Below are positions 33,226-41,336 of a stretch of DNA of 64,000 bases, piece by piece (position 1 is the stretch's first letter; the number at the start of each line of letters is the position of its first letter). The position numbers and the translations under genes were made by a program. The notes under the pieces were generated by a model. The model was not told the DNA's origin, did not search any database, and worked only from the letters and a program-made list of their open reading frames with translations. Source of the stretch: M55B118 sp964501715 (GTDB taxonomy: Bacteria > Bacillota_I > Bacilli_A > Izemoplasmatales > Izemoplasmataceae); NCBI GenBank assembly GCA_964501715.1, contig CAZCTR010000001.1:144185-208184 (forward strand). Direction: 5' to 3'.

Positions 33226-33263
33226 AAAAAATCTCCTTAAAAGTCAAGACTTAGAAGGAGATT
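33226..33263 (-). terminator. terminator or attenuator between khpA and the ABC exporter
   Basis: Minus-strand hairpin AATCTCCTT / AAGGAGATT with a 16-base loop and a T-run, in the middle of an otherwise classical ribosomal operon. Confidence 0.75.
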
Positions 33264-33269
33264 GGGAAA

Positions 33270-33518
33270 TTAAAACGCATCAATGTTGATCGTGATTTTC
33301 TTATGTTCGCGGGATGCGCTTGCATAGGCGATGGTCCTGATAGCATTCGCGATGCGACCGTTCTTGCCTATGACTCGGCCCAGATCGTCGTTGTGAACAA
33401 GAACCTGCATGGTCACTTTCTCATCATCATCCGCGATTTTCTGGACAGCCACGTCCTCATCATGGACGACAAGCGGCTTCACGAGGTCCGCAATGAGCTT
33501 TTCATAGTCAACAGCCAT
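33270..33518 (-). CDS. khpA: KhpA, KH-domain RNA-binding protein
   Basis: 82 residues forming a single KH domain. The GxxG loop is in LGRVIGKNGRIANAIRTI. KhpA (YlqC) pairs with KhpB/Jag in Gram-positives and binds many RNAs. AAGGGGC precedes the ATG. It follows rpsP by 12 bases, the usual position between rpsP and rimM. Confidence 0.94.
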   Translation of the reverse strand: MAVDYEKLIADLVKPLVVHDEDVAVQKIADDDEKVTMQVLVHNDDLGRVIGKNGRIANAIRTIAYASASREHKKITINIDAF

Positions 33519-33530
33519 ATCTAGCGCCCC

Positions 33531-33806
33531 TTATTTAGCGTTCTTTTGATTGTGGAATTTCTCCATGACGCCTTTTTTGCTAAGGATGTTGCGGACAGTG
33601 TCTGTCGGTTGCGCACCACTTGAAAGCCATACTAGCGCGCGTTCCTCGTCGATGTCCACTTGGTCCTCCTGCTTTTCTTTTCTGGGATTATAAAAACCTA
33701 GCACTTCGAGATACTTCCCGTCACGGGCGCGACGTGAGTCGGCCACGACGACACGGTAGTAAGGCTGGTTCCTTTTACCAAAACGTTGTAAACGCATTTT
33801 AACCAT
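33531..33806 (-). CDS. rpsP: 30S ribosomal protein S16
   Basis: 91 residues. The conserved start MVKMRLQRFGKRNQPYYRVVVADSRRARDG and the LGFYNPRKE and ALVWLSSGAQPTDTVRNIL segments are diagnostic. AAGGAGG precedes the ATG. It heads the ribosomal maturation operon; TTGACA and TGT-TAGAAT lie upstream, although their mutual spacing is too long for one promoter. Confidence 0.98.
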   Translation of the reverse strand: MVKMRLQRFGKRNQPYYRVVVADSRRARDGKYLEVLGFYNPRKEKQEDQVDIDEERALVWLSSGAQPTDTVRNILSKKGVMEKFHNQKNAK

Positions 33807-33884
33807 AGTTGTCTTCCTCCTTCATTTGATTCTAACACAGTTTATCAAAGGGAGGGATGGTTGTCAAGGTTAAATGCTTGACAG

Positions 33885-34202
33885 TCATTCTTTTTTCTGG
33901 TCGGATTCCCCTTCATCATCTTCCGCTTCGCTGCGAGGACCGGGTTCAGTGTCCGATACTTCACCGAAAGAGGTGAAATCTTCTGGTTTGTAGGCTGTGT
34001 CATCAAGCAAGGAGGGCTCTGCCCTTCTCACGTGATGCAACTTCTCAATCTTCTTGATGAGGTCATCCATGTTTTCTTCATCTACATAGAGCACTGCGTA
34101 TTTTCTCTTTTTATGGTAATAGGCAAGATTGCCATAGGTTTTGAGACGTTTCAAGACCTTGGGGCTTTTGAAATAGATGATCAGGCTTTTTCTGGGTTGC
34201 AT
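33885..34202 (-). CDS. ylbG: YlbG-like protein (DUF2129)
   Basis: 105 residues. The N-terminal 75 match the YlbG family, with LIIYFKSPKVLKRLKTYGNLAYYHKKRKYAVLYVDEENMDDL folding as a small alpha/beta domain. An acidic tail of about 30 residues is extra and looks disordered. Function unknown; it follows ylbF in most Bacillota and here overlaps it by 22 bases. TAGGAGG precedes the ATG. Confidence 0.85.
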   Translation of the reverse strand: MQPRKSLIIYFKSPKVLKRLKTYGNLAYYHKKRKYAVLYVDEENMDDLIKKIEKLHHVRRAEPSLLDDTAYKPEDFTSFGEVSDTEPGPRSEAEDDEGESDQKKE

Positions 34203-34588
34203 ACGCTGCCTCCTATCAAAGAGATGCCAGATGTGGCTTCATACTTGAGTCGGGTAGATACGCTTTTGGCGAGGGTGTCGCCAATTTCATCAAGCATGGT
34301 TTGTAGGGCTCTTTCAGTTTCTTTGTGCTTCTTTACAAGCGGATGTTCATACAAGGACTTCTTGGCTTCCCGAAAAGCCTTTTGACGTTTTTTCAGATCA
34401 GGGTGATGCTTGCCGTACTTTTTGGCGTCATTGTATTTTTCTTCCGCTTCTTTAAACGTTTTGGAGAGTTCTTGGACTTCTGTGCTTTCTCTTACCAATC
34501 GGTCGACCCGCTTAAAGGCAAGGTAAGTATCACTTGACTTTATTTCATCCACCAGCTCATAAGCCAGTGTTAAAACCTCTTGTGTCAT
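34181..34588 (-). CDS. ylbF: YlbF/YmcA-family protein (RicF-like)
   Basis: 135 residues, almost all helical, with the YlbF/YmcA pattern AYELVDEIKSSDTYLAFKRVDRLVRES...LSKTFKEAEEKYNDAKKYGKHHPDLKKRQKAFREAKKSLYEHPLV. In Bacillus RicA, RicF and RicT form an Fe-S complex that directs RNase Y. The C-terminus here has only one cysteine (GSVCNPEKA). GGTGAT precedes the ATG, and TGA-TATAAT lies at 34609-34604. Confidence 0.88.
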   Translation of the reverse strand: MTQEVLTLAYELVDEIKSSDTYLAFKRVDRLVRESTEVQELSKTFKEAEEKYNDAKKYGKHHPDLKKRQKAFREAKKSLYEHPLVKKHKETERALQTMLDEIGDTLAKSVSTRLKYEATSGISLIGGSVCNPEKA

Positions 34589-34603
34589 ATTATCACCAAA
34601 TGT

Positions 34604-34612
34604 ATTATATCA
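34604..34612 (-). promoter_or_regulatory. -10 element of ylbF-ylbG
   Basis: TATAAT on the minus strand, 16 bases upstream of the ylbF ATG, preceded by TGA; no clear -35. Confidence 0.5.
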
Positions 34613-34796
34613 CACTGTCCATTTGTTTGAAATCAATGGCTTATGATAATAAAAAATTCGCTTGACCACCCCAATGTCAAAAAGCCTGACAAGTTTTCAA
34701 CAGTAGTCTCTCGTTTGTTTAATCACTAAGTTTTATCAACGATTTCAAAAGCTCTTTCCTGCTTTTAATCCGGACCTTGAATGTCTATTGGATTGT
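34613..34796. other. intergenic stretch without recognised features
   Basis: AT-rich DNA between the divergent ylbF and thioredoxin-CcdA promoters. I see no open frame, repeat or structured RNA that I can support. Confidence 0.5.
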
Positions 34797-34825
34797 TTGA
34801 CAAGCAAACGGAATGAACCTATAAT
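34797..34825 (+). promoter_or_regulatory. consensus promoter of the thioredoxin-CcdA operon
   Basis: TTGACA (34797-34802), a 17-base spacer and TATAAT (34820-34825), an exact sigma-A consensus. Confidence 0.92.
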
Positions 34826-34843
34826 GAAAGGGCCGAAACAGTA

Positions 34844-36049
34844 ATGGAGAGAATACAAATGAGATATATTATTAAAGTGGCTTTGATTGCCTTTTTCATC
34901 ATACATGCCTTGGTTCCCGCGAATACGTCACTATCCGCTGATACAGAGGGGACGGCTGTCTATTTTTATCATCCGCAATGCGAGGGATGTCAAGTCATCG
35001 AATCCGAAGGCGTACTATCCGATCTCGAAGACGAGGGCTTCGAGATCGTCCGGTACAATACCGGGGACCAGGACGATGCCCGGCGTTTCATCGCTTACAA
35101 CGAGACCTACGAGGTCAGGGAGTCGCACCGGTCCACCCCGATCATTTTTGCGGGGGATACTTATTTTCACGGTGCGACAAACATCATAGACGCCTTTGAA
35201 TCAGGTGCGCTGCAGGAAAAGGCTAATGAACCCTTGCTGGATATTCCTGACACCATCATCGATCTGGAAGGCTGGGCCGGGCTCGGACGGGTGATCATCG
35301 CCGGGCTTCTCGATGGCATAAACCCTTGTGCGATCGCGATGCTTCTGATGTTCATCTCCATCATCGGGTTCCTTCAGCACAAACGGACCATGATCATAGT
35401 GAGCACATCCTATATACTCGGCATCTTTCTGACCTATCTGGCGATCGGACTCGGCATCTTTTGGTTGCTTACGGGTTTCGAAAGCACCATTGACACCATC
35501 GCGCATATCATCTATGGCGCTTTCGCACTGCTCGCCTTCATTCTTTTCGCACTCACATTCAGGGATTTTCTAGTGACGCGAAAAGCGGAATACGGCAAAG
35601 TCGTCAATCAGCTTCCAGGCCGTTTGAAACGATGGAACCAAAGGCTCATGGAACGTTTTTCAGACGTCATCAAGCATGAGGAAAGACGATCCGTCCGCAC
35701 CCTTTACACCGGGGTGATCCCTTTCATCATAGGCATTGTCATCGGCATCACTGAAGCCGCCTGCACCGGGCAGATCTATCTCATGATCCTTCTTAGCATA
35801 CGCACCACCGAGCCTCTGACGGGCATGGTCTATCTTGTCATCTTCAACATTCTTTTCATCATGCCTCTCATAGTCATCGCAGTGGTGGCGGTCGTGACAC
35901 GCAATGTGATGGGCGTCTCGAACTTCTTCAGGGAACGCTTGCCACTGATCAAGCTTCTCACAAGCATCTTCTTCATCCTCATGGCAATCTATTTCATTTT
36001 GCTTGCGTTCGATGTGTATCTCATCAATATCGTAGGAAGGGTGTTCTGA
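34844..36049 (+). CDS. thioredoxin-like domain fused to a CcdA/DsbD-type membrane domain
   Basis: 401 residues. After a signal-type N-terminal helix (about 6-28) comes an extracytoplasmic thioredoxin/glutaredoxin-like domain with the redox pair CEGC in FYHPQCEGCQ (about 45-50) and the cis-Pro loop STPIIF. From about 145 there are six or seven membrane helices with the two CcdA cysteines in GINPCAIAM and EAACTGQIYL. The protein can pass electrons across the membrane and deliver them within one chain. ATG 34859 (MRYII) is an alternative start. It heads an operon with a small unknown gene and a cysteine desulfurase. Confidence 0.82.
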   Translation: MERIQMRYIIKVALIAFFIIHALVPANTSLSADTEGTAVYFYHPQCEGCQVIESEGVLSDLEDEGFEIVRYNTGDQDDARRFIAYNETYEVRESHRSTPIIFAGDTYFHGATNIIDAFESGALQEKANEPLLDIPDTIIDLEGWAGLGRVIIAGLLDGINPCAIAMLLMFISIIGFLQHKRTMIIVSTSYILGIFLTYLAIGLGIFWLLTGFESTIDTIAHIIYGAFALLAFILFALTFRDFLVTRKAEYGKVVNQLPGRLKRWNQRLMERFSDVIKHEERRSVRTLYTGVIPFIIGIVIGITEAACTGQIYLMILLSIRTTEPLTGMVYLVIFNILFIMPLIVIAVVAVVTRNVMGVSNFFRERLPLIKLLTSIFFILMAIYFILLAFDVYLINIVGRVF

Positions 36050-36050
36050 T

Positions 36051-36335
36051 ATGAAAAAAACCATCACCATCACCGCAAGCGGCGAGAAAGTGTTCAAGGG
36101 GAAACCTTTGAACATGCCTTTCAAAACCGATGCGATCAAACAAAAGAGCCTTGAACTTTTCGATGATGAGGACCCATGCATCATCCATCAGTCCCACATC
36201 GCGAGAGAATTTTCCGATATCGTGATCAAACGTTTCAAGGACAAGGATACTGACACCTTGAATTTGCAAGAGGAAACGGACCTTCAATCTTTCCTCGACG
36301 TGCCCGGGGATTCTATATTGAACCTGAAAGGGTGA
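36051..36335 (+). CDS. small protein of unknown function
   Basis: 94 residues, soluble, with no motif I recognise. Visible features are an N-terminal beta-like stretch KKTITITASGEKVFKGK and a mixed-charge helical remainder with one cysteine (DEDPCIIHQSH). It starts two bases after the preceding stop, preceded by GGAAGGG, and its stop overlaps the alternative GTG start of the cysteine desulfurase. The context suggests a role in sulfur or redox handling, but this is only guilt by association. Confidence 0.7.
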   Translation: MKKTITITASGEKVFKGKPLNMPFKTDAIKQKSLELFDDEDPCIIHQSHIAREFSDIVIKRFKDKDTDTLNLQEETDLQSFLDVPGDSILNLKG

Positions 36336-36340
36336 ACGGC

Positions 36341-37489
36341 ATGATTTATATGGATTATGCGGCCACCACGCCCGCAAGCGAAGAAGTCAGAAAAGCGATG
36401 GACGAAGTGCTCGAGGAATATCCTGGCAACCCATCCTCTATGCACATGCGAGGCATAGCGGCAAGGAAACGTTACAACCAGGCGAAAAAAGCGGTCGCCA
36501 AAGCGTTCAACACCCACCATAAGAACATCCTTTTCACGGGATCGGGAAGCGAAGCCAGCAACACCGCGCTCAAGGGTTTTTTCCTGATGAACCCCACTAA
36601 AGCCATCGTCATCTCCTCAGTCGAACACTCGGCCACGAAAAACAGCGCGGCCGCCATAGAGAGACAGGGTGGGCGGATCTTGCGCTGTCCCGTGGACACA
36701 GAGGGCTTCCTGCGCATGGATATACTTGAAGACCACCTTAAGAAGGAGGATGTCGGGCTTGTCTCGATCATCCATTCGAACAACGAGATCGGTACGATGC
36801 AAGACACCCGGAAACTGAGGGAACTGACAAAGAAGCACGGCGCCCTCCTACACCTTGACATGGTGCAGACGGCTCCACACATGCCTGTCGACCTGGATGC
36901 TTCGGACATCGACATGGCGAGCTTCTCCGCCCATAAATTCTTCGGTCCTCGAGGGGTTGGTGTGCTTTTCAAAAAGCAATCGATCACCATCGAACCGCTC
37001 ATACATGGTGGCGGGCAGGAGTTCAAGCAACGGGCCGGCACCGAAAACCTCTCCGGCATCGTCGGATTCGAAACGGCGCTTGAAGCGTCGAACAGAGAAC
37101 ACCAGCCACGCCAAACCCAGATTCGCAAGAATGGTGAAGCATTTCTCGGAGCCCTTGAGAACGAAGGCCTTGAATTCATCCTGAACGGACCTGAATACAC
37201 TTCCTCCTACCGGCTCCACAACATCATGAACATCGGCTTCAAAGACCAAAGCGCCGCCTCGTTGGCTTTTGAACTCAGCCAACAAGGCGTCTACGCTTCA
37301 CAGGGCAGCGCGTGCCACGAAAGTGTCATTGAACTCTCCCACGTCCTCAAGGGCATCGGTGTGGACGCACGCTACATCGAAGGGTCGTTGCGCTTCTCCA
37401 TATCTCACAGGGAAAACGAGAAAGACATGGTAAGGGCCGCAAGGGTTATAGCCGGGATCGTCCGAAGTGGCGACACCAGCCTGAATTGA
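36341..37489 (+). CDS. cysteine desulfurase (NifS/IscS family)
   Basis: PLP enzyme of 382 residues removing sulfur from cysteine. The PLP lysine is in SFSAHKFFGPRG, the N-terminal DYAATTP and the HSATKNS histidine are present, and the catalytic cysteine loop is SQGSACHE. The loop length fits group I (NifS/IscS). Which pathway it feeds (Fe-S clusters, tRNA thiolation) is not clear; no IscU or MnmA is beside it. The ATG giving MIYMDYAATTP is chosen, with AAAGGG seven bases upstream. Confidence 0.93.
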   Translation: MIYMDYAATTPASEEVRKAMDEVLEEYPGNPSSMHMRGIAARKRYNQAKKAVAKAFNTHHKNILFTGSGSEASNTALKGFFLMNPTKAIVISSVEHSATKNSAAAIERQGGRILRCPVDTEGFLRMDILEDHLKKEDVGLVSIIHSNNEIGTMQDTRKLRELTKKHGALLHLDMVQTAPHMPVDLDASDIDMASFSAHKFFGPRGVGVLFKKQSITIEPLIHGGGQEFKQRAGTENLSGIVGFETALEASNREHQPRQTQIRKNGEAFLGALENEGLEFILNGPEYTSSYRLHNIMNIGFKDQSAASLAFELSQQGVYASQGSACHESVIELSHVLKGIGVDARYIEGSLRFSISHRENEKDMVRAARVIAGIVRSGDTSLN

Positions 37490-37506
37490 ATACATAAAAC
37501 ATGGAA

Positions 37507-37543
37507 AAGGCTCAGGGGAGTTTACCCCTGAGCCTTGTTTTAT
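37507..37543. terminator. bidirectional terminator
   Basis: Stem AAGGCTCAGGGG / CCCCTGAGCCTT with flanking A and T runs, between the cysteine desulfurase and the convergent UPF0223 gene. Confidence 0.9.
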
Positions 37544-37803
37544 CGGTTCTCGATTCTTTTCATCGTTTTGTATATGGAGATGCCGGTTTGTCTCTCGAAG
37601 GCCCTGTCAATCCTTTTTTCCTCAGAAAGGTTATTCAGGATGGACCGGTATGTGCGATAGGCGCTTTTCATTTCCTGGGCCGTCGGCCTCTTGTGCCCTT
37701 TCGCATGATACGCCTCGACTTTCGACAAGAACGATGCAAGTTGTTCGATCTCTTCGGTCGTATAGGCGTCGAAGTCAATCGGATAGGAAACGTGCTCAGT
37801 CAC
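37540..37803 (-). CDS. UPF0223 family protein
   Basis: 87 residues, helical. YPIDFDAYTTEEIEQLASFLSKVE, AYRTYRSILNNLSEEKRIDRAFERQTGISIYKTMKR matches the UPF0223 (YktA) family of Bacillota, function unknown. It overlaps the end of pfkA by eight bases and is therefore co-expressed with it. Confidence 0.85.
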   Translation of the reverse strand: MTEHVSYPIDFDAYTTEEIEQLASFLSKVEAYHAKGHKRPTAQEMKSAYRTYRSILNNLSEEKRIDRAFERQTGISIYKTMKRIENR

Positions 37804-38923
37804 CGAAACTGATTCCCAGCGCCTTGGCTGTGCGGACCATGGACCCTTCCGGATTCACGTTCTTGCCGCCGCCTTCACTGGTTTCTCCGACTTTGCCTGA
37901 CCCGACAACCTCTTCAAGCTCTACATGGCTGATATCGCGGCCTCGGTAACGGACCATCTTGCCGGCCCCGCCTTGCATGAGCAGGTCGACTGCGGATGTT
38001 CCGAATCTCAAGCCGAGGACACGGTCGAAATTGGAAGACACGCCCCCGCGTTGGACATATCCGGTATTGTGATAACGTACCTCGTGGTCTTCGATGCGCT
38101 CCTGAAGCTGTTTCTTGACCAATTCTCCGACCCCGCCAAGACGGGTTGCGTCGGCAGAGTCCTCGACCGTTTCGCGGATATGAACCTTTCCGCCTTTCGG
38201 TTTGGCACCTTCACTGACGACAATGATGGAGAAATGTCTGCCTTCGGCGTCACGTTCCTTGATTTTTTCTACAACCTTGTCGATATCATAAGGGATCTCC
38301 GGGATCAAAATCGCATCGGCGCTGCCCGAGATGCCCCCTTCAAGTGCGAGCCAACCTGTATGGCGGCCCATGACCTCTACGACCATGACCCGGTCGTGGG
38401 AATAGCTTGTGGTGTGGACGGTGTCAAGCGTGTAGGTGATGTTTTTAAGGGCGGTGTCGTAACCGAAGGTCACGTCCGTAGCGGGAACATCATTATCGAT
38501 GGTCTTGGGAACGCCCACTACCGGGAGTCCTTTCCTGTTAAAATCGCGGGCGCTTGTCAACGTGCCGTCTCCGCCGATGACTATGAGGGCGTCCACGCCC
38601 TCTTTTTTCATGTTCTCCATCGCGACATCGCTGACATCCTTGTATTCGTAGGATCCGTCATCCTGTTTGATGGGGAGATTGAAAAGATTGTCCTTGTTTG
38701 ATGTTTTAAGCATCGTTCCGCCAACGTGAGCGATGCCGGATACCGCGTCACGGTCAAGACGGATGAACTCGTTTTCGTAAAGGCCCCTGTATCCGTGAAG
38801 ATAGCCGACCACTTCAATGCCGTATTTGTATACCGCAGCTTTCGTAATCCCGCTGATGACCGCATTCAGACCACTGCAGTCGCCACCACCGGTGATGATT
38901 CCGATTTTCTTGATAGGTTTCAT
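37796..38923 (-). CDS. pfkA: 6-phosphofructokinase, group III-like
   Basis: Phosphorylates fructose 6-phosphate; 375 residues, longer than the 320 of Bacillus PfkA. N-terminal GIITGGGDCSGLNAVI, active-site motif PKTIDNDVPATDVTFGYDTA, and MEVMGRHTGWLA-like VVEVMGRHTGWLAL. The donor-specificity positions read GGDGT (glycine, ATP-like) and PKTIDND (lysine, as in PPi enzymes), the combination of the mixed group III family, usually ATP-dependent. TTGGAGG precedes ATG 38923. A cre-like site lies upstream of its promoter. Confidence 0.93.
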   Translation of the reverse strand: MKPIKKIGIITGGGDCSGLNAVISGITKAAVYKYGIEVVGYLHGYRGLYENEFIRLDRDAVSGIAHVGGTMLKTSNKDNLFNLPIKQDDGSYEYKDVSDVAMENMKKEGVDALIVIGGDGTLTSARDFNRKGLPVVGVPKTIDNDVPATDVTFGYDTALKNITYTLDTVHTTSYSHDRVMVVEVMGRHTGWLALEGGISGSADAILIPEIPYDIDKVVEKIKERDAEGRHFSIIVVSEGAKPKGGKVHIRETVEDSADATRLGGVGELVKKQLQERIEDHEVRYHNTGYVQRGGVSSNFDRVLGLRFGTSAVDLLMQGGAGKMVRYRGRDISHVELEEVVGSGKVGETSEGGGKNVNPEGSMVRTAKALGISFGD

Positions 38924-38954
38924 GTTTTGCCTCCAATGTTTGATTTCCAAAGTC

Positions 38955-39010
38955 ATTATACTTTGAAAACACCTTACACTCAACAGAAAAGCTTGTTTGA
39001 AAACGTTTTA
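38955..39010 (-). promoter_or_regulatory. pfkA promoter with upstream cre-like site
   Basis: TTGAGT (38983-38978), a 17-base spacer and TATAAT (38960-38955). A near-perfect cre palindrome TTAAAACGTTTTCA (39011-38998) is centred about 57 bases upstream of the predicted start, a position typical of CcpA activation. Confidence 0.7.
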
Positions 39011-39092
39011 ATGGCGGTGAAATCATGTTTGTTGTGCTAAAATGAGGGCCAGACGCCATAATGCAAAGAACATGTCTTTTTGAACGTTGTTT

Positions 39093-39100
39093 GATATAAT
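39093..39100 (+). promoter_or_regulatory. -10 element of def
   Basis: TGA-TATAAT (TATAAT 39095-39100), 38 bases upstream of the def ATG; no good -35. Confidence 0.5.
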
Positions 39101-39137
39101 ACATTATAGAAACCCATTAATGAAGAAGGTGATTTCC

Positions 39138-39743
39138 ATGCTTACCATGGATGATGTCATACGCGAAGGGCATCCGACACTCGAAACCGTCGCGGACCCG
39201 GTAGAACTCCCATTGGATGACGCCACCAAGCGGACCATGGTGTCCATGCGTGAATTCCTGCTCAATTCCCAGGATGAATCCATGCGCGAGAAATATGAAC
39301 TCCGTGAGGGGGTCGGCCTTGCCGCCCCGCAAATCAACCTATCCAAAAGGATCCTCGCAATCCATACGCTTGATGAACAGTTCGAGACTTTGCATGACTA
39401 TGTGATGGTCAACCCCAAAATCGTCAGCCACTCAGTGCAGGAGACCTATCTGCCGGGAGGCGAGGGTTGCCTCAGTGTGGACAGGGAGGTCGAGGGTCTC
39501 GTTCCCAGGAAGAAAAAAGTGACGGTCGATACCTATTTGTTCGATACCGTGACCGAAGAGCTGACAAGAACCAAACTGCGTTTGCGGGGATTCGTCGCGG
39601 TCGTCTTCCAACACGAACTCGACCATCTTGATGGCGTCCTGTTCACATCAAAAATCAAAGAAAGCCTTCCAAACGCCACCCCGGTCGCGTTCAAGACACC
39701 CGAGGACACGGCCGGCAACCCTGAAAACAGCGAAGAACTATAA
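39138..39743 (+). CDS. def: peptide deformylase
   Basis: Removes the formyl group from nascent N-termini, 201 residues (type II length). All three family motifs are present: GVGLAAPQI, EGCLSV (metal cysteine) and QHELDHLDG (two metal histidines and the catalytic glutamate). GAAGGTGATTTCC precedes ATG 39138; the longer frame begins inside the promoter and is rejected. A disordered tail follows residue 185. Confidence 0.96.
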   Translation: MLTMDDVIREGHPTLETVADPVELPLDDATKRTMVSMREFLLNSQDESMREKYELREGVGLAAPQINLSKRILAIHTLDEQFETLHDYVMVNPKIVSHSVQETYLPGGEGCLSVDREVEGLVPRKKKVTVDTYLFDTVTEELTRTKLRLRGFVAVVFQHELDHLDGVLFTSKIKESLPNATPVAFKTPEDTAGNPENSEEL

Positions 39744-39769
39744 AATAAAAGAAGCTAAAGGAGGTTCTC

Positions 39770-40246
39770 ATGGGCTTTTACGAGTTTGAAGCCACCAAAC
39801 CGAGTGGGGAACGCGTCTCGTTTTTGGACTATAAGGACAAAGTTGTCCTGGTTGTGAATACCGCCACCAAATGCGGATTCGCCGATCAATTCGAAGGGTT
39901 GGAACAACTGTATCAGGATTACAAATCCGAAGGGTTCGTCATTTTAGGTTTTCCTTCGAATCAGTTCAAGAATCAAGAACCCGACGAAAGCGAGAAAGTC
40001 GAACAGACCTGCAAAATCAATTTCGGGGTCACTTTTCCGATTTTCGGAAAAATCGATGTGAAGGGTCCAGACGCCCATCCCCTTTTCAAATGGCTCACCA
40101 GGAACAAACCCGGCCTTCTCGGACGGCAGGTCAAATGGAACTTCACCAAATTCCTGATCGACCGTGACGGGAAAGTCGTCAAACGTTTCGCCCCGATGCG
40201 CAAGCCTGATTCAATGCGGGTTGCGATCGCAAAGACTTTGTCCTGA
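39770..40246 (+). CDS. glutathione peroxidase family thiol peroxidase
   Basis: 158 residues. The peroxidatic cysteine is in VNTATKCGFADQFEGLE; FPSNQF (Gln) and WNFTKFLID (Trp, Asn) complete the catalytic tetrad. The second cysteine in EQTCKINF fits thioredoxin-dependent bacterial members rather than true glutathione use. AAAGGAGG precedes the ATG. It lies 26 bases after def, sharing its transcript, and is closed by a terminator. Confidence 0.93.
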   Translation: MGFYEFEATKPSGERVSFLDYKDKVVLVVNTATKCGFADQFEGLEQLYQDYKSEGFVILGFPSNQFKNQEPDESEKVEQTCKINFGVTFPIFGKIDVKGPDAHPLFKWLTRNKPGLLGRQVKWNFTKFLIDRDGKVVKRFAPMRKPDSMRVAIAKTLS

Positions 40247-40251
40247 TCTTG

Positions 40252-40286
40252 AAAGCATCGCGGAATCGATTCCGCGATGCTTTTTT
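40252..40286. terminator. bidirectional terminator
   Basis: Nearly perfect palindrome AAAGCATCGCGGAATC / GATTCCGCGATGCTTT with a T-run, between the peroxidase and the convergent M48 protease. Confidence 0.92.
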
Positions 40287-41322
40287 AATTGCGTGTTTTT
40301 CCTGCGAGCCTCTTTTTCCGCATCTCGATGGGCGGATGGGTGTTGTACAGGAGGGACTGAAGCGGTGACCTGTGCGATTCTTCTTGCCTTTTCAGCTTTG
40401 AAAGCGCACTTTGAAGGGCTTCTCCCCTACCGACTTTCTTGGCGTACGCATCCGCGTCAAACTCCTGATGCTGCATGATCAGAGCGATGACGACACGGAA
40501 AAAGGTCCCCAAGAGAAACCAGGAAGTGAAAAGCGCTGTATAGGCTTCCAAAGCGGACATGTAGAGATGTCCAAAAACCCAAAGGCCGCTGATGATGAAC
40601 ATTGCCAGGGCGATGAAAACGACGAGAAGCCTCACAAGGATGTGTTTATGGCGGATGTGTCCGACCTCATGTGCGATGATGCCCTCGATCTCTTCAGGAC
40701 GCATCGATTTCAACATGGCTTTTGACAGATAAAGCCGTCTAGGGGCGAAAAGGCCTACAACCATGGCGTTTTTCATATTGCCCATGGATTTGATGTCCAA
40801 CATGTGCGCCCTATCTTGAAACGCCAGCCCGCCCAAAAAAGATGCGTCATCCATCCTGTGAAGGTAAGGCACGACTCTCGCAAACCTCTCGATGAAAAGG
40901 GCATGCAAACGGTCAAAAAGAATGACGAAAACAAAAAGACTGGCCCCGATCATGATACTCAGAAGCCAAGGTTCCATCACTGTGAAGAAAAGTGTCGCTG
41001 CAATAAAAATCACGATGAACATCACGACAGTCCAAATGATACGTTTCAACCCTTTCAACACACGGTTCGCTGTCTTTATCTCGATTAAGACAAATAGCAC
41101 GAACAGGATTGCAAGTGCCCATGTGAAAACAAGAAAGTCCGTCAGACCAATCAATCTGACTCCCCAGACCAAAAAAGCCGCCATGAGGGCATGGCGGCGT
41201 AAAAGACGCTGCACCACGAGGTTACTGCCGGCGTCCTTCTTGCATGTTTTCATTGAACGAAAGTCGAGAAAGTTCTCAAATAAAAGCACAAGGAACGTTA
41301 GCGTGAACAGCGTCCAAAGCAT
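40285..41322 (-). CDS. M48 (Ste24-like) membrane metalloprotease
   Basis: 345 residues. Membrane helices at the N-terminus (several between 1 and 140) precede the zinc site IIAHEVGHIRHKH (HExxH, about residue 217) and a downstream glutamate in QHQEFDADAYAKKVG. The architecture (helices, then catalytic domain with two more helices) fits CAAX-protease-like M48 enzymes rather than soluble ones. It is read after yjbQ and the first HTH-TPR regulator with gaps of about 14 bases, so all three may form an operon. Confidence 0.88.
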   Translation of the reverse strand: MLWTLFTLTFLVLLFENFLDFRSMKTCKKDAGSNLVVQRLLRRHALMAAFLVWGVRLIGLTDFLVFTWALAILFVLFVLIEIKTANRVLKGLKRIIWTVVMFIVIFIAATLFFTVMEPWLLSIMIGASLFVFVILFDRLHALFIERFARVVPYLHRMDDASFLGGLAFQDRAHMLDIKSMGNMKNAMVVGLFAPRRLYLSKAMLKSMRPEEIEGIIAHEVGHIRHKHILVRLLVVFIALAMFIISGLWVFGHLYMSALEAYTALFTSWFLLGTFFRVVIALIMQHQEFDADAYAKKVGRGEALQSALSKLKRQEESHRSPLQSLLYNTHPPIEMRKKRLAGKTRN

Positions 41323-41336
41323 GACAAAACCTCTTT

